A stretch of DNA of 64,000 nt, from NCBI RefSeq assembly GCF_029962835.1, contig NC_080578.1, positions 102,341,759-102,405,758 on the forward strand. Direction: 5' to 3'. Below the pieces are notes generated by a model. The model ran no database searches and was not told where the DNA came from. It worked only from the letters and a program-made list of their open reading frames with translations. The DNA is from Magnolia sinica (lineage: Eukaryota; Streptophyta; Magnoliopsida; Magnoliales; Magnoliaceae). Each line of letters starts with the position of its first letter. Within the stretch, counting starts at the first letter, position 1. This document shows positions 24,097 through 37,295 of this stretch, one piece after another. The position numbers were made by a program, and so were the translations under genes.

Positions 24097-26976
24097 ATGG
24101 ACTATTTGGGTCCAGTTGTGCAGGTGATTCTCTTCTTATGGGCTCCTGTTTCTCGGCAAATTGGTTATCTCAAACACCTCAATGACAACATCACCAAATT
24201 GACGAACGAAACTAAGGAGCTAAAATGCAATCGCGATGACATTCAAGCAAACGTCGAGGCTGCTACAACAGTCGGAAAGACACGGATACGGCAAGTGGAT
24301 AATTGGCTACTGGAAGTAAGCGATATCGAAACTGAAGTCGATTCAATTAGATTGGAGTTCGAACAAATGAGAACATGCTTGAATGGTTGTTGCACCGACC
24401 ACTTGTCTCGTTATAAATTGGGAAAAAGGGTCGCTAAAATGAACAAAGATGTCCAAAACCTCAAAGGAAAAGGAGGCTTCGATAGGGTGGCTGTGAGTCC
24501 TCTCCGGCCAAAGGTGTTGGAGATGCAAACTTCGCTACCTCGTGGACAGCAAAACACGTCTGAGAAAACCTTGGAGGATATATGGCAATGCTTGCACGAT
24601 GAGGAGAACAGCATGATGTGTGTCTGTGGCATGGGTGGAATAGGGAAAACCACTCTCATGAAAGCAGTTAACAATAGGCTCATCGGAACCCATGAGTTTG
24701 ATGTCGTGATTTGGGTGACTGTGTCCAAAGACCTTAATTTGGGATCAATCCAAGAGAAGATTGGAAACATATTGGGTATGGAATTCCGCAGCAATGAAGA
24801 AAAGAGGGACAGGTTGTTTGCTCGGTTGAAGAATGTGAGGTATCTGCTCATCTTAGATGATCTATGGGAAGCATTTAACTTGGATCAAGTTGGAATTCCA
24901 AAGCCCGACAAGCAAAACAGATGTAAAGTCGTGATAACCACTCGATCCATTGCAGTGTGTAATGCGATGGGGGCTGATATGCAAATTAAAGTGAAGACTC
25001 TTACGCGTGAGGAGGCGTGGAATTTGTTCTATGAAAGATGTGGGGATGTGGTTCTATCACCTGATATTCGACCAGTAGCAGAGAAGGTTGTGGAAGAGTG
25101 TGGTGGACTACCACTTGCCATTAAGACGGTGGGACGGGCCATGCATCGCAAAGATAAGAAAGAGCTATGGGAGAACGCATTGAGGGCATTGAAAGGATCA
25201 TCGCCTGAGGTTCCAGGTATGGAGCGCGAAGTGTTTCTTCCTTTGAAACTTAGTTATGATTACTTAGGAGAAGATAGTATCAAACTCTGTTTTCTTTATT
25301 GTTCTCTATTTCCAGTAAATTATGATATAGAAATAGATGAGCTAGTAACATGCTGGGTCATGGAAGAAGGATTCATAGAAAATGTGAATAACTTGGAAGA
25401 AGCATCAAACAAGGCGCATGGCATCCTTGAAAGAATCAAGGATGCATGCCTCTTAGAAGAAGGGTCTCGAGGTAATGAATATGTTAGGATGCATGATTTG
25501 GTACACGACTTGGCGGTATGGATCACTTCACTATCATCGTCATCATCTGCTTCAAACTCAAGAGTCCTTGCGCTATCCGCGGAAGGACTACTGCAGCCAC
25601 CAGAAGAGAAAATGTGGGGAGGGTTTGGAAGGATTTCGTTGATGCACAACAAAATAAAACATCTCCAAATTACACCCAATTGCCCTAACTTGATCTCCTT
25701 GTTCCTCAATGACAACTATCAATTGCATACCATTCATAGTAGTTTCTTCGAGCTCATGCCGAAACTTCAGATCCTCGATCTAAGTAATACTTGCATCGAA
25801 TCTCTCCCAATGTCATTATCCCTATTGGTGAATCTACACGCGCTTATTTTAAGATATTGCAGAGATCTAGTGGAGGTGCCGCCATTAGGACAGCTAAAGG
25901 AACTCCAATTGCTAGATCTATCCTTCTCTGGCATCAAAAAATTCCCTCAAGGCATTGCAAGCTTGGGTAAACTTAAGCGGTTGGATCTGTCGTATTTCAA
26001 TGCATTCGCCGCAGTTCCCCCCAATGTGATATCAAGGCTATCTAATCTTGAGGATTTAAGAATGTTGGTGTTAGGACATATGAGTGAAGCTATTCTGGGA
26101 GAGGTCGTAAGCTTGAGACGCCTGACTTCTTTAAGTATCAGCGTATCCGGTCTTAATGGCTTCATCGCACATGATATGCTCCATTGGTCATGGTCGGACT
26201 TGAGAAGATTCAAGATTCAGGTCGGCGGGAATTTCATCTTCAAGGGCTGTGATAAGCAGATGAACATTTGTGGTTGTGACAGTTTCCCCCATGGGATTGA
26301 GGAATTGATAAAACATGCCAAGTTCTTACGCTTCGAGAAATGCAAAGTTCTAACACGTCTTTCTCAGTTAGTAGGCGATTCGAAGAGCTTAAGATGGCTT
26401 CAAATCAAGGACTTCAATGGACTGAAATGCATTATAGATTGGAGGGAGGTGGGAGATGATGGGTTGCAGTGTTTAGAGGAGTTGGATCTCCACACTTTAC
26501 CTAAGTTGGAGAAGTTATTCGATGGCAGCGTTCCTCGCCCACATACAAGTCTTCGACAACTAAGAAAAATAAAGGTTGAAGAATGTCCCAAGCTAAGGTG
26601 TCTCTTCTCCTCTAATATGGTAGAACATCTGAACCAGTTAGAGGAGCTTTCGGTAATTGGTTGTGATAGAATGGAGGAGATTATAGAAGGCGTGCTGCCA
26701 GATAATGCACTCCTAAAATTACACGTCCTACAGCTACGCAGATTACCAAAGTTATCAAGCATTTGCAGCCAGCAACCCTCCCTCGCATCTCTAGAAAAGA
26801 TCCGTATCAATATGTGTCCTAAGTTAAAGAAGCTCCCTCTCTTGTGGTCTGGAATTCAAGAAATACAAGGAAAAATAGAAGGCGAAAGAGAATGGTGGGA
26901 AGGATTACAGTGGGAAGACGACAACACTAAATCCATCTACGCTGGCATTTACAGCGAAAGAAGGCGGCCCATTTGA
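24097..26976 (+). CDS. CC-NBS-LRR disease resistance protein, RPS2/RPS5 type
   Basis: Single-exon frame of 959 residues, cytoplasmic or membrane-peripheral immune receptor. An N-terminal coiled coil occupies residues 25-120, without a TIR domain. The NB-ARC domain is complete: P-loop GMGGIGKTT (178-186), RNBS-A FDVVIWVTVSKD (201-212), kinase-2 YLLILDDLW (249-257), RNBS-B CKVVITTRS (276-284), GGLPLAIKTVG (336-346), RNBS-D CFLYCSLFP (398-406) and MHD (465-467). Leucine-rich repeats run from about 520 to 930 (LQILDLSNTCIESLP, LQLLDLSFSGIKKFP, LKRLDLSYFNAFAAVP). The C-terminal WWEGLQWEDD is typical of the RPS2-like clade. Family knowledge: ADP/ATP-switched sensors of pathogen effectors. All key motifs are present and the length is normal, so it looks functional. 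The first ATG matches the usual N-terminus. It is a lone NLR in this window. Confidence 0.95.
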   Translation: MDYLGPVVQVILFLWAPVSRQIGYLKHLNDNITKLTNETKELKCNRDDIQANVEAATTVGKTRIRQVDNWLLEVSDIETEVDSIRLEFEQMRTCLNGCCTDHLSRYKLGKRVAKMNKDVQNLKGKGGFDRVAVSPLRPKVLEMQTSLPRGQQNTSEKTLEDIWQCLHDEENSMMCVCGMGGIGKTTLMKAVNNRLIGTHEFDVVIWVTVSKDLNLGSIQEKIGNILGMEFRSNEEKRDRLFARLKNVRYLLILDDLWEAFNLDQVGIPKPDKQNRCKVVITTRSIAVCNAMGADMQIKVKTLTREEAWNLFYERCGDVVLSPDIRPVAEKVVEECGGLPLAIKTVGRAMHRKDKKELWENALRALKGSSPEVPGMEREVFLPLKLSYDYLGEDSIKLCFLYCSLFPVNYDIEIDELVTCWVMEEGFIENVNNLEEASNKAHGILERIKDACLLEEGSRGNEYVRMHDLVHDLAVWITSLSSSSSASNSRVLALSAEGLLQPPEEKMWGGFGRISLMHNKIKHLQITPNCPNLISLFLNDNYQLHTIHSSFFELMPKLQILDLSNTCIESLPMSLSLLVNLHALILRYCRDLVEVPPLGQLKELQLLDLSFSGIKKFPQGIASLGKLKRLDLSYFNAFAAVPPNVISRLSNLEDLRMLVLGHMSEAILGEVVSLRRLTSLSISVSGLNGFIAHDMLHWSWSDLRRFKIQVGGNFIFKGCDKQMNICGCDSFPHGIEELIKHAKFLRFEKCKVLTRLSQLVGDSKSLRWLQIKDFNGLKCIIDWREVGDDGLQCLEELDLHTLPKLEKLFDGSVPRPHTSLRQLRKIKVEECPKLRCLFSSNMVEHLNQLEELSVIGCDRMEEIIEGVLPDNALLKLHVLQLRRLPKLSSICSQQPSLASLEKIRINMCPKLKKLPLLWSGIQEIQGKIEGEREWWEGLQWEDDNTKSIYAGIYSERRRPI

Positions 26977-28184
26977 AACAGACATCCTTCTTCTTCAATC
27001 TTGAAAAGGTGAAGTAGATTGCTTTCATTAGTTTTTTTTTTTTCCTTTTTTTTTTAGAGCATTGCTCAATACACTAAGTTATAGTACTTCCAGTTGCTCT
27101 TTTGATCTAGAATGTCTGTCATGTCTAGTGCATAACCATCTCATCCATGGCCAGGGAGAAATTATATATGGTTGTAGGAAATAAGGCCAAATCATGGATG
27201 GATTGGATCATTTGCATAGTAGCCTATGGAATGCGTTTTGAACTTAATAATGGAAAATTCAGATTAGGCTGTCCAAGTGAATTGTGTATTTAGGAACATT
27301 ATAACTTATAGTGCTCTGACAGTAATGGAGCATTTCTCTGTTTTATGTTTTCTTTGGTATTTAGTATCGAGAAATTCTGAAGTGCTCTCAGATCATATAG
27401 ATTCCACTACATGGACTCATATCTAAAAATGAGGTGAACGTATTGATTCCACTACATAGACTATCTAAAAATGAGGTTTATTGTCTACATTTTAATTGAA
27501 TCTAAGGGCACGTTTGTTTCACCAATTCCATGATAATGTAAAGGAAAAATATAGTTATTATAAATTATGTTACCTATTTCCTAACAACATTCATATTTTA
27601 CTATTAATTTTTATATTTGAATTATTGATGGTAAAATCATATTGATGGCATTTTATATTAATACCAAATAATTACCAAAATATAATGATGTCATTATTTG
27701 GATTTAAAATTTTCAGGTCATATCATGAAAAGGTGCAATGATTATAAATTCATGTACTCTTGAATACACCTGTATTTAACTAATGATTTTCATATTTGAT
27801 TTACAGTAATAAAATCATAATGATAACACATTTAATTTATAGGAAAATTGGTGGGAAAAAAAATAAAAAAATCTCTCTCATTACTTTATAAAATGATACA
27901 TGAAAAGACATTTTAATTGAAGTTAGGGATAATTTTTTCAACTTCAAAATGTGGCTATTCTTATACACAGGTCATTTCTCCCTCAGACACCAATGGATGA
28001 CTTATATTTAACTTGCCCACAATGGCCAACTATCTCAAGCTCTCGCTGTTTTTCCTCCCTCTAATTTTCTCCTACTCTTTTCAGGTATGTGGGATAATCC
28101 CTAGTTTACCTAAGCAAATTAGATTAATTTCTCACTCCTTAATACTGCTGCAATATCTCACCTGATACCCATAGTTTGGGGCAA
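26977..28184. other. 3' flank of the NLR gene, gene-free
   Basis: AT-rich, with T tracts at 27,030-27,056. 27,505-27,900 contains GGGCACGTTTGTTTCACCAA-like sequence reminiscent of a MITE end, but no clear partner end. No gene is seen. Confidence 0.4.
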
Positions 28185-28490
28185 TGCTTATTGCCTTATG
28201 GACCCAACTTTGTGAGTCTACTGTAATATTTGTATGTGTTTTGTCCATGCTATCCATCCATTTTAACTGCTTATTTTAGGGCATGATTAAGGTAAAATTA
28301 ACGCAGATCCAAAGCTCAAATGGATTAAACTAATATCTATGTTTTTTCTTCATCCAGGTTGTCCACTATTTCTTATAACGTGGTTCACTTGATCTTTGGA
28401 TCTACCTCATTTATGGGCTCATGCCTTAAATTAAGCTGGCAAAACTGATGGACAATGTGAATAAAACACATACATCATGGTAGGCCCCAC
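28185..28490. repeat. GTGGGCC foldback (MITE-like) copy
   Basis: Left half TGTATGTGTTTTGTCCATGC...GATCCAAAGCTCAA pairs with right half TTGATCTTTGGATCTACCTC...AAACACATACATCATGG. A full-length member of the family at 19,389-19,655. Confidence 0.65.
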
Positions 28491-28699
28491 CGGGCAATCT
28501 GCCTTGGACTGTTTAATTTTTAAGATCGAATCCTCAAATGAGCTGGAAAAGTAGATAGAGGGCATGATATACAATATATTCATCATGGTGTGCCCCACAC
28601 AGTAAGAGTAACAGCTACTGACGGGTTACCCGAGTAACACCTAATCCGCTCCAGTTCATTAGATGCATGCATGCATGGAACGGAGCGGATTGCCTGTAA

Positions 28700-29118
28700 G
28701 CCCGGGCACGACGACATCTCTGTGGCTGGAGCTGTGTGGGCCCATAGAGACAAATCCACTCCGTTCATCTGTTTTGAAATACCACACTAGGATAGGATTC
28801 TACAAATCAGACCGATCCAGAGGTCATGTGGGCCATACCACACGAAAAATTGGGGATTGAACGTTTGGCGGTGGTGAGATATAGTTTATATAAGTGGTAA
28901 TGATTCTACGAACGGTTTGGATGGCATATAAACATCATCGTCAGCTCGAGGAAGGTTTAAACGGTAGATGTTTCTGTTCCCACTGTTTTGTTATTGTGGC
29001 CAACCTGAGTTTTGGATCTACCTGATTTTTAGAATACCATCCTATCGTGGTCTATCAAAACAGATGGATGGAGTGGATTTGTCACGGACATCTCTGTGGA
29101 CCCCACACAGGCCCGGGC
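28700..29118. repeat. Foldback with about 105-120-bp arms
   Basis: Arm 28,700-28,820 pairs with 29,014-29,118: GCCCGGGC outermost, then GACATCTCTGTGG, GACAAATCCACTCC, CATCTGTTTTGA and TAGGAT..ATTCTA.AAATCAG in mirrored order. The 190-bp interior is only partly symmetrical. MITE-like, with no coding capacity. Confidence 0.75.
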
Positions 29119-29624
29119 CCCGGGGTCAGATAAGGTTGCCCGACTGGCGGGCGGGATATTACACGTAGGGCTGGTGTTCACGTGTGAGACGACTGCAATT
29201 GACATTTCTCATGGAGGAACAGTGTAGTGATGCATCCATGTTGTACAAGTGGGGTTCATTTTTCGGTAATCCATACCGTTGATATGAGTTACCCTATATT
29301 GGATGGACGGTCGCCCAATCCCTTATTAAGATTGGATGATTTCAGCCATCCACCTCTGGCTATTATTCCAACCGTTCGTTTTTATTTTTTAACCATTTGA
29401 AGTGTTGGAATAGTGAAATCTTGTATTTTTAATTGAATTCACTTATCTAGTATGTATTACTTGAGATAAACGGTCTGGATCTCCAATCCATATCCCTAAT
29501 ATGTATGAATAGGCGCATCAGGACACTATTCTGTTTCCTATGCATCAGAACCTTAAAGTCTTCTTCGGTCATCCTCTTTTCATTCTTCGTCTGGCTTTCT
29601 GTTTCCATCAATTGGGCGGGAGCA

Positions 29625-29802
29625 ATGTCAGGTGGAGGAATGGGCGATAGAGATGATGCCACCGTGGCCGTGGCGGTGGGCCACAGCAACGGCACCAGGA
29701 GCCGCAGAGCCGTTCGTTGGGCTGTCGAGAATCTGATGCCCCACGCCCGTCGCTTCCTGCTCGTCCACGTCGCCCCTTTCACCACTTCCATCCCTACGCC
29801 TG

Positions 29803-29857
<55 letters not shown>

Positions 29858-32800
29858 ATTGAGCAGATATCTGAGTCGTTCATCAGGTGGGCCCCGCTTT
29901 TCTATGTGGCCTGAGTCCCTGACCGGCCTGATTTTGGGCCTGAGCATCTTTATGGGGTGGACCACCTGATGGATGGTTCGGATTTCACACACGTGTGCCA
30001 GCATGTAGATGGGCTGGACCTTTCATGCTTATGGGATTATCAAACATCTGGTCGTTTGGTTGCCCGGGGAAGTGCAAGAAATTCACTAGCTTCTTGCGAG
30101 ATTTTTCAAAATCTCGGAAGTTTTTAAAATATCGCGTTTTTGTCTGGATTTTAACTCGGAAAAAGTAAAAACGTTTAGGAATTTGTTATATAAAAATACA
30201 AAAACGTTTTAAAATTATTTAATAGTAAAAACATTAAGGAATTTGTTATATAAAAATATATAAACATTTAAAATTTATTTAATAATTTAATATAGATATT
30301 TTCATTTTCAGCAAGATTTTCCCGATGATGTCCTGCGGAAAACCTTAAATTCTGAAAATTTCCCGAGAAATTGCCGGCAAAGAGATTTGTATGCTGGGAA
30401 GTAGCCCTTAAGGAAACTGAATCCATTAGGGGCATGCTGTGCCATAACAGCCGTTACGAGGCCATAAAGGCCATTACATAAAGGTTATGGTGGCAAGTGT
30501 TACATGTTACAGGGTCATGACGGCCATAACAGCCTGTAACGGTCCATTATGGGGCTGATACAGTTTTTTCAGTTTTTTTCTTTTCTTTTTTAATTTTTTT
30601 TTTTAAAAAGAGAGAGACCGTAATAACCATTATTGGGGCCATAACGACCGTTACAGCCCGTATCGTAAAGGTAATGGTAGTGGCCGTTATGGTCACTGTT
30701 ACCATTACGGAATAACTTGATAAGGGGTCGTTTGGCTCCTTGTGTTTAGAAGTTGCGGAAGGCCATGTTTGGATATATGTATTACAAGGGCAAGGAAAAG
30801 AGAGGTAATGGTTAGGCAATGATTATTTCCATGAACACTATTGAAACTTGGATTCCATTTTTGGGATCTTGTTTAGGTTACAAATGGAAATCTCATATAT
30901 GTATGACAAAGGTCGCCTAGTTTCTTATGCCAAAGAATGCAAACTATGGAAAAGTGAAATGATTGCTTTCCATTTTCTTTGCCATCCAAACATTTCAGAC
31001 TGTCACATCAATGGAAAACCTTTCCATTTCCATTGATTCCCATGGAATTGGTTAGATCTAAACCTGCCCTAAAGAATTTGTTTCTAGGAAACAAAGTATT
31101 TTAAAAAGAGATTTTGTTTGTTATGTTTGGGTAATGGGATTATAATTAGGAAGAATCTGGGCATTGTGTTTGGTTAGTGGTAAGGACTTGCAACAAGTTC
31201 CACCATGTGTATCACTAAATTCAAAGAGATGGTCATTGGGAGGGAATCCATTTCCTTGGAATTTGCAAGCTGGCTAGAGGCCAGGAATAAATAAAGGTTC
31301 TTAGGCTGGAACATATGTCCAACCAGAAACCATTTCTTAGCTTTTAGGGTCCCAAGCGCAAGAATTTACCTTATTCCATTTTCAGATGGTTACTTTTCCA
31401 GGGAGCCAAATGACTTTAGCAAGGTTGTTTCTTACATTTAGGTGTTGGGAAATGGCTGGACTTGAATTCATGCAGGAATTGGATTCATGTAAAGAGCCAT
31501 TTTATGATTCTTCTTACAAGCTAGGGAGCAAATTTCTGGGAATTGATTTCCTCCTATGGTCATATTTTTGAAATGTTGTGAAGGCAAGCCCTACCCCAAA
31601 CTCATCACATCTCTCCTTCCCATTATCCAATCATAATTTCTAAATTCCTTAAAATGGCCTTCCCAGTACCCAAATACAATGGGCAAAATCTCTTTCTCGA
31701 AGATATTGTTTTGCAGAAACACTTTCTCTGCACCTTTTAAGATTCCACAGGGCCAAATGACCTATGCTTCTTTTCTATCCTTTTTCTTTTCCTTGATTTA
31801 TGATAGCTCAAATTTTGGGGAGCCCTGGTATTAGGAATTGCAAAGACTTGCCATGCCATGTATGATATTCAAGCTGTTCATCAGGCAAGCACCCTCTTCT
31901 CTATCTCCTAGTGCAAGAGTCTGGCGGTTCATGAACGTTCAAGATCGTAGATCGGGTGCCTTGTCAGTATTGTGTATGGACACGCTCGTGGATGTAAACT
32001 GTTGACGGCAATTCAATCTCAGTTGGCTGGAAAACCCAATCTGAGGGCAAGGCATGCGATTTCAATCGTTGAGATTTGTGTACTCCTCTTGTGAATGTCT
32101 TGCCCTAAGCATTGGGTTCATTGTATAATCATGGAGAAGGATTTTACAATGGGAAAATAACCCATCCATTTCACCATAATCTGACCAACTGGTCACACAT
32201 ACACCTAGGTGTTGTGAGATCCTATCCTAAACTGGCACATGGCCTGAATGCATTAGGGGGAGAGAGCTTTTAATACCACGTGTCTAACAGCTCACTCAGC
32301 ACAGAGGGTACACAGGTGTCCTGCCAGTCAACATTCTCATATTGGCTAAGCTCATTCTATGAACATGTTGTTCCTTAACCAGCTAAGCTCATTCTATGGA
32401 CATGTTGTTCCTTAACCAGCTAAGCTCATTCTATGAAGATGTTGTTCTTTTACTCCCAACATTCTCTTCCATAAAGCATGGCTGGTCTTATAGCTATCCA
32501 TAAAATTTTCTTTTCACCCTGATTAGTATGCAGTGATCACATAGAACTCCAATGTCACTTGTCCACTTCATTCAGCTTTAATTCTATGAGCAACATCCAG
32601 TCTCAATCTCTCCACTCTCATGAACACCCAGCTCTAATTTTCAGAATGTTTTAGTTTCGTTTAAGTTGTTAGGGGGTTTTTATTGTGTTTCTAAGTATGG
32701 TTCAAGCCCAAATGGTTACAGAGGTTTTTCCTTCATTAAATGGATTTTACATTAACAGAGAAGAGTGATTTTAGGAAGTTTGTATAGAGGGGTGTGGTTC

Positions 32801-35800
32801 TCATGACCTTCTCTTATGGATTATTAGTTGATGATGTCACAATTGACTTTTTCCATACTCAGAACAGAGTGGTCAACATGTAAGATCTACACAGTTGTAC
32901 TGTGAGAACCTCCCACCATTCAACATAGGATAGGCCAGGAGTTGAGAGCATGGAGGTCCTGTATGATCCTAGAGCCTACTCCAGCAAGGAGTTGGGAGTA
33001 GAAGGGGGGAGGAGATGATGTACTTGGATGATCGAATATGGATTCCAATTATCTTAAACCAAAGTGGACTTAATAGATATTCTTTGCCTTGGCTTATGAA
33101 ACATGTATGTTGACTACCAGAGCACACGCTCGACAAATTAAATTTACCACATGACACACATTTTTCTACCTGGTTGCTAGCATCATCATGTAGTGTATGA
33201 TATTTTATTCTACTTTTTTAATTATCAGTGATGAGCCTTTTTTCATACTTTATTCTATGATGAAGAAGGCAAGACTCCTTACATTGACATAAATTTTATA
33301 TCTACTAGATTCTTTGTATGTGGCTTAGAAGTACGTAGTGTGTTGCTAAACTCCCCATTTAGTTGTTTATCATGTTTGGAGAGTTTTTTTCTACAGCGGG
33401 CAACCATATCCCCATCAAGCAAATACGCGGTGATGTAGTGGACATGTATATGCAAGACATGAAGTTAAAATTTGAAGAAAAATTTCTCCCATTCAAGAGA
33501 CTATGCAGAACAAGAGAGGTGGTTGAATCTCTCTCTCTCTCTCCAGATAAATTTATAATAATCATTTTTTATGAATTTATAGCAAACATTTAACTAGTAC
33601 ATCAAAAAAATTGTTTAGATGGAGACATTGGTGTTAAATGATGACAATCCTGCAGCTGCACTTGTGAGACATTTATCTGAATCAGGCATCACAAGTATAG
33701 TCTTGGGCTCTTCTTCTTTGAACTGGATTTTGAGGTATAATTTCCGAGTATCATTTTTGTTAACTTCTTACTCATGTTCTTTGCATAATATTTTCCGCAA
33801 ATGGTTCATTATTTATTGCATTTTTGGTTTGGATGTTACCTGCAAGGAACTGAGATGGGAACTATAATATGTTTATGATCCATAATTGTTTTTAGTTTTG
33901 GCAAAGACTTATAGTATAAAGTTAATTACTAATAAATAAATAAATAAATAATTTTTTAAAAAAAAAATCCCACTCATTATTTGTAGAACCTAGTAATTCG
34001 TCAGCTTTGTAGTATGTAATTTGAATTTTGAACCAAAGGACTAATGCAGTCTGGATACCTGGCAGAGTTATGCCTACAATATCATATCCCCACTCCCACT
34101 CCACCTATATCTTGTGAAATATGTGAGTGGGTACCATAGAATGGAAGACCCTCAAAATGACATGGCTTAACTTTCCTTCTTTTTTTTTGCATGTGAATAA
34201 AGAAATTTTTATTCAAATAAAGGGAAGTTACAACTGGGGAAGAGAATTCTGAATACAAGCCTTTGCAACTGAATACCTTGTCTGGAAATGTTGCTGGAAA
34301 CAACATCGACAACACTAGAAACCGAGGACAATGAGATATTTAGGCTTGAAGAAACATTCCCAGTCTTGCTTGAAAGAAATGCCAAACTCCAAGGTTCTTC
34401 CCGCTTGCTTGATGCCCATTAGTGGACCATCAAAGAAAAGAAAGAAAAATTCTAAGTCCCTCACAAAGAGCCTCAGATTTTGTAAATATATGATCACCTT
34501 CCCACGCAGGATTGGAGAATGCAAATTTCACATTTCCATTTGAGATCCTAAGAATGCCTCCCATCCAGAAAATGTTATAAATTCAGAATCCACACTCTTA
34601 CCAGGGGATAAATGGGAAAAGATGATACACAAGCATAGCAACAATGTCCACTTAGAAAGAATCTCGATGTTGACAATCCGTAGAACTTAGTGCAAGATAA
34701 AGCCCAATCAACTATAGCTCAGAACCATGATTGGACCTTTCTATATTATACTTGATCTGGAGCATCAATTTTGATGACGATTGACTAGTTAAAAAAGAAA
34801 AGAAAAAAGGATTCTAAAGGACTTGAGAAACTATGGATTCCCAAAAATATGAATTTGACGAGGCCAAGCAAATAACAAACTAGAAAATCATGAAGTTAAC
34901 AAAGAAAATCAAACAATAAATCCACTAAATCATTAACTACTATGTTCATGAAGATACCAATTAATGAACCTCCTAAATCATGAATTTACTAATTTCATGC
35001 AACCAAACACCTCGTAAGGGGCTGTTTGGATTGGTGGAAACGAAAAAGTAGATGAGGAAAGGAGAATGCCACATCTAATGGAAAACTATTGAATAAGAAA
35101 GTTATGGAAAAGAATCCTTACATAACCTGGTTGTTTTGGCGTACATGATGTCAATGGAAATGTGAAATTGTTATTGGTCAAAAGGTAAGTTGTCTCTCAA
35201 AAAGGTGGAAATCTCATTTCTTAGGTTTTAGAAAGGAAAAGGAAATGACCCCTTTCTAAGGAAAGTTGTGGAAAGGAAAATCTATTTCCTTTGTCCTCAT
35301 GTCTTTTGCGAACGAGCGAAACCGTCAGACCTAATGAAATTGATTTCCTTTTCCACTGGAATCCTATTTTCCACTGATCAAAACAGACCCTTAGTTTATT
35401 TCATAATACTTTTTCTTATTAATATTCCACATGGTAGTACCACCACATACTCAGATATTAACTTTACCACATGTCAACCTGCCTCTGGTGCCTCAAGTGT
35501 ACATTCCATGCATATATGATAACCATCCATAGGTGTGTATCCCCCAAGTGATGAACATCCCAGGTGTATTTTACGGTAGTTAGTGATGCACTAGTATTTC
35601 ACCATTGGTGGTGATTCATTTCAAGTGTATTATGGCATAAGCATGTTCATCTAATATAGTGTATTTCGCAATGGGTTGGCCCTTCATCCTTTGAAATTTT
35701 TAGACGTTAAAAACTACCCTTCAACTTTATTGGTGAACAATTATTATTTTTTTCATGTAGTACTCGAAAGGTCTAGCCCTAGCATCTAAGACTTGGCTAC

Positions 35801-37213
35801 CTTTTATTCAATCAAGTGTTTGAAATGAATCACCAATAAGTTCTTGCAAATGAATGTTGAAAGCAATCATGATTTCCTTTATTTTAAGCTTAGTTCCAGA
35901 ATCCTTCTAATATGGTGCCACTCCCACTTCGAATCATGCTTCAGAATTGCATTCCCACTCTCGCTTCCTAGCTGTTTATACTTGCTAACATTTTTAAACA
36001 GCTGCGTCCCTGCTCCACACCCACACTTGTTGCCACTTCATGCTTCGTGCAAATATAGTTTTAAGACTTGAAAATAGTGGCCCAACGCAGTCATGACCAT
36101 GATCATGTGAAGAGTCAATTACAACTGCTAAGTTGAATATAAGTCACTAGATTCGGCTTTGTTGTTCCTGCTCTTTTTATGAGAATCTTTTGAAATAAAT
36201 TTGGGAAATAAGGAAATAGGTAAAAGGGAAAATTTACAGATAAAAAGAAATGTTATTCACTATTATCAAACTGCCTAATGGCACACTATTGTATAGCTTT
36301 TTCTGTTGAGCATGGGTGCTCTTACTAGCTTAATTGTGTCTCCCTGTGTGCCATTTCATTCTCTCATGTCCCATTCCTGTCTTCCATTAACGTGGCCTGC
36401 TATTCAAAAGGCCAACACTGAAAATTTTGGGTAAGACCTGAGGGTAGATGCGTTTGTTAGCAGGGTGGGGTCTTGTCTTTCACCAAAATCTTCCCTACTG
36501 TATCACCAATATTTTTTATTGTGTAAATTCCAAGTGTTACTTGTATCGCCAGTGTACTAGCGATATTTCGATAATATTGCCAATGAATCGATATTGCCAA
36601 AATCTGTTTATTAAAAAATTTTCCATTTCAATTTTTTTTTTTTTTTATGGGCACATGATTGTATGTAGTGTTCAATTTGTCGACGATATTATTGGGATGT
36701 TATCATTATCACAACATGGGCGGTATTGAGTCCACAATCTTTCGTTTTCTTTCCAGTTATCGTGATTTTTCAGTGTAAAGTTGTGTGTTGTCGATATTTT
36801 GAAATATCGATCGATGTTCGGATGGATAGATGGGATGGGTGGGATGGTTGGACTGATTTCTTACGACAACACATGCATTTAGCCCCCCATTAAATGGAAA
36901 CTTATTATGTATGCATTTTTTTTTTCAATTTTTTAATTCCTAAATATGCAAAAATATGTATTTTAGCATCTTCTATAGTTTCACTGAAAAATTCCACTGG
37001 TTTTCCCATGTTTCCCTGCATTTTGGGTTATCGACCGATATTATTGGCGATATTGATATTGTTTCTGTATCCCCAGCCAGTGAAACTTGTAGCAATACCG
37101 ATACTTCAAACACTGCTTGTAGGGGACACCTTTGGTGTAGGCAGCTTGCCACCTGATCCTTGGGAGGTTAGCCTTAGTTCCACGAACCTTCTCCCCTTGT
37201 ACTGCTTGCTTTT

Positions 37214-37295
<82 letters not shown>

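Noticed and set aside
29505-30004. Minus-strand frame of Glu-Arg repeats at 29,447-30,004
   Set aside because: It is a shadow of the TC microsatellite and exon 1 on the other strand.
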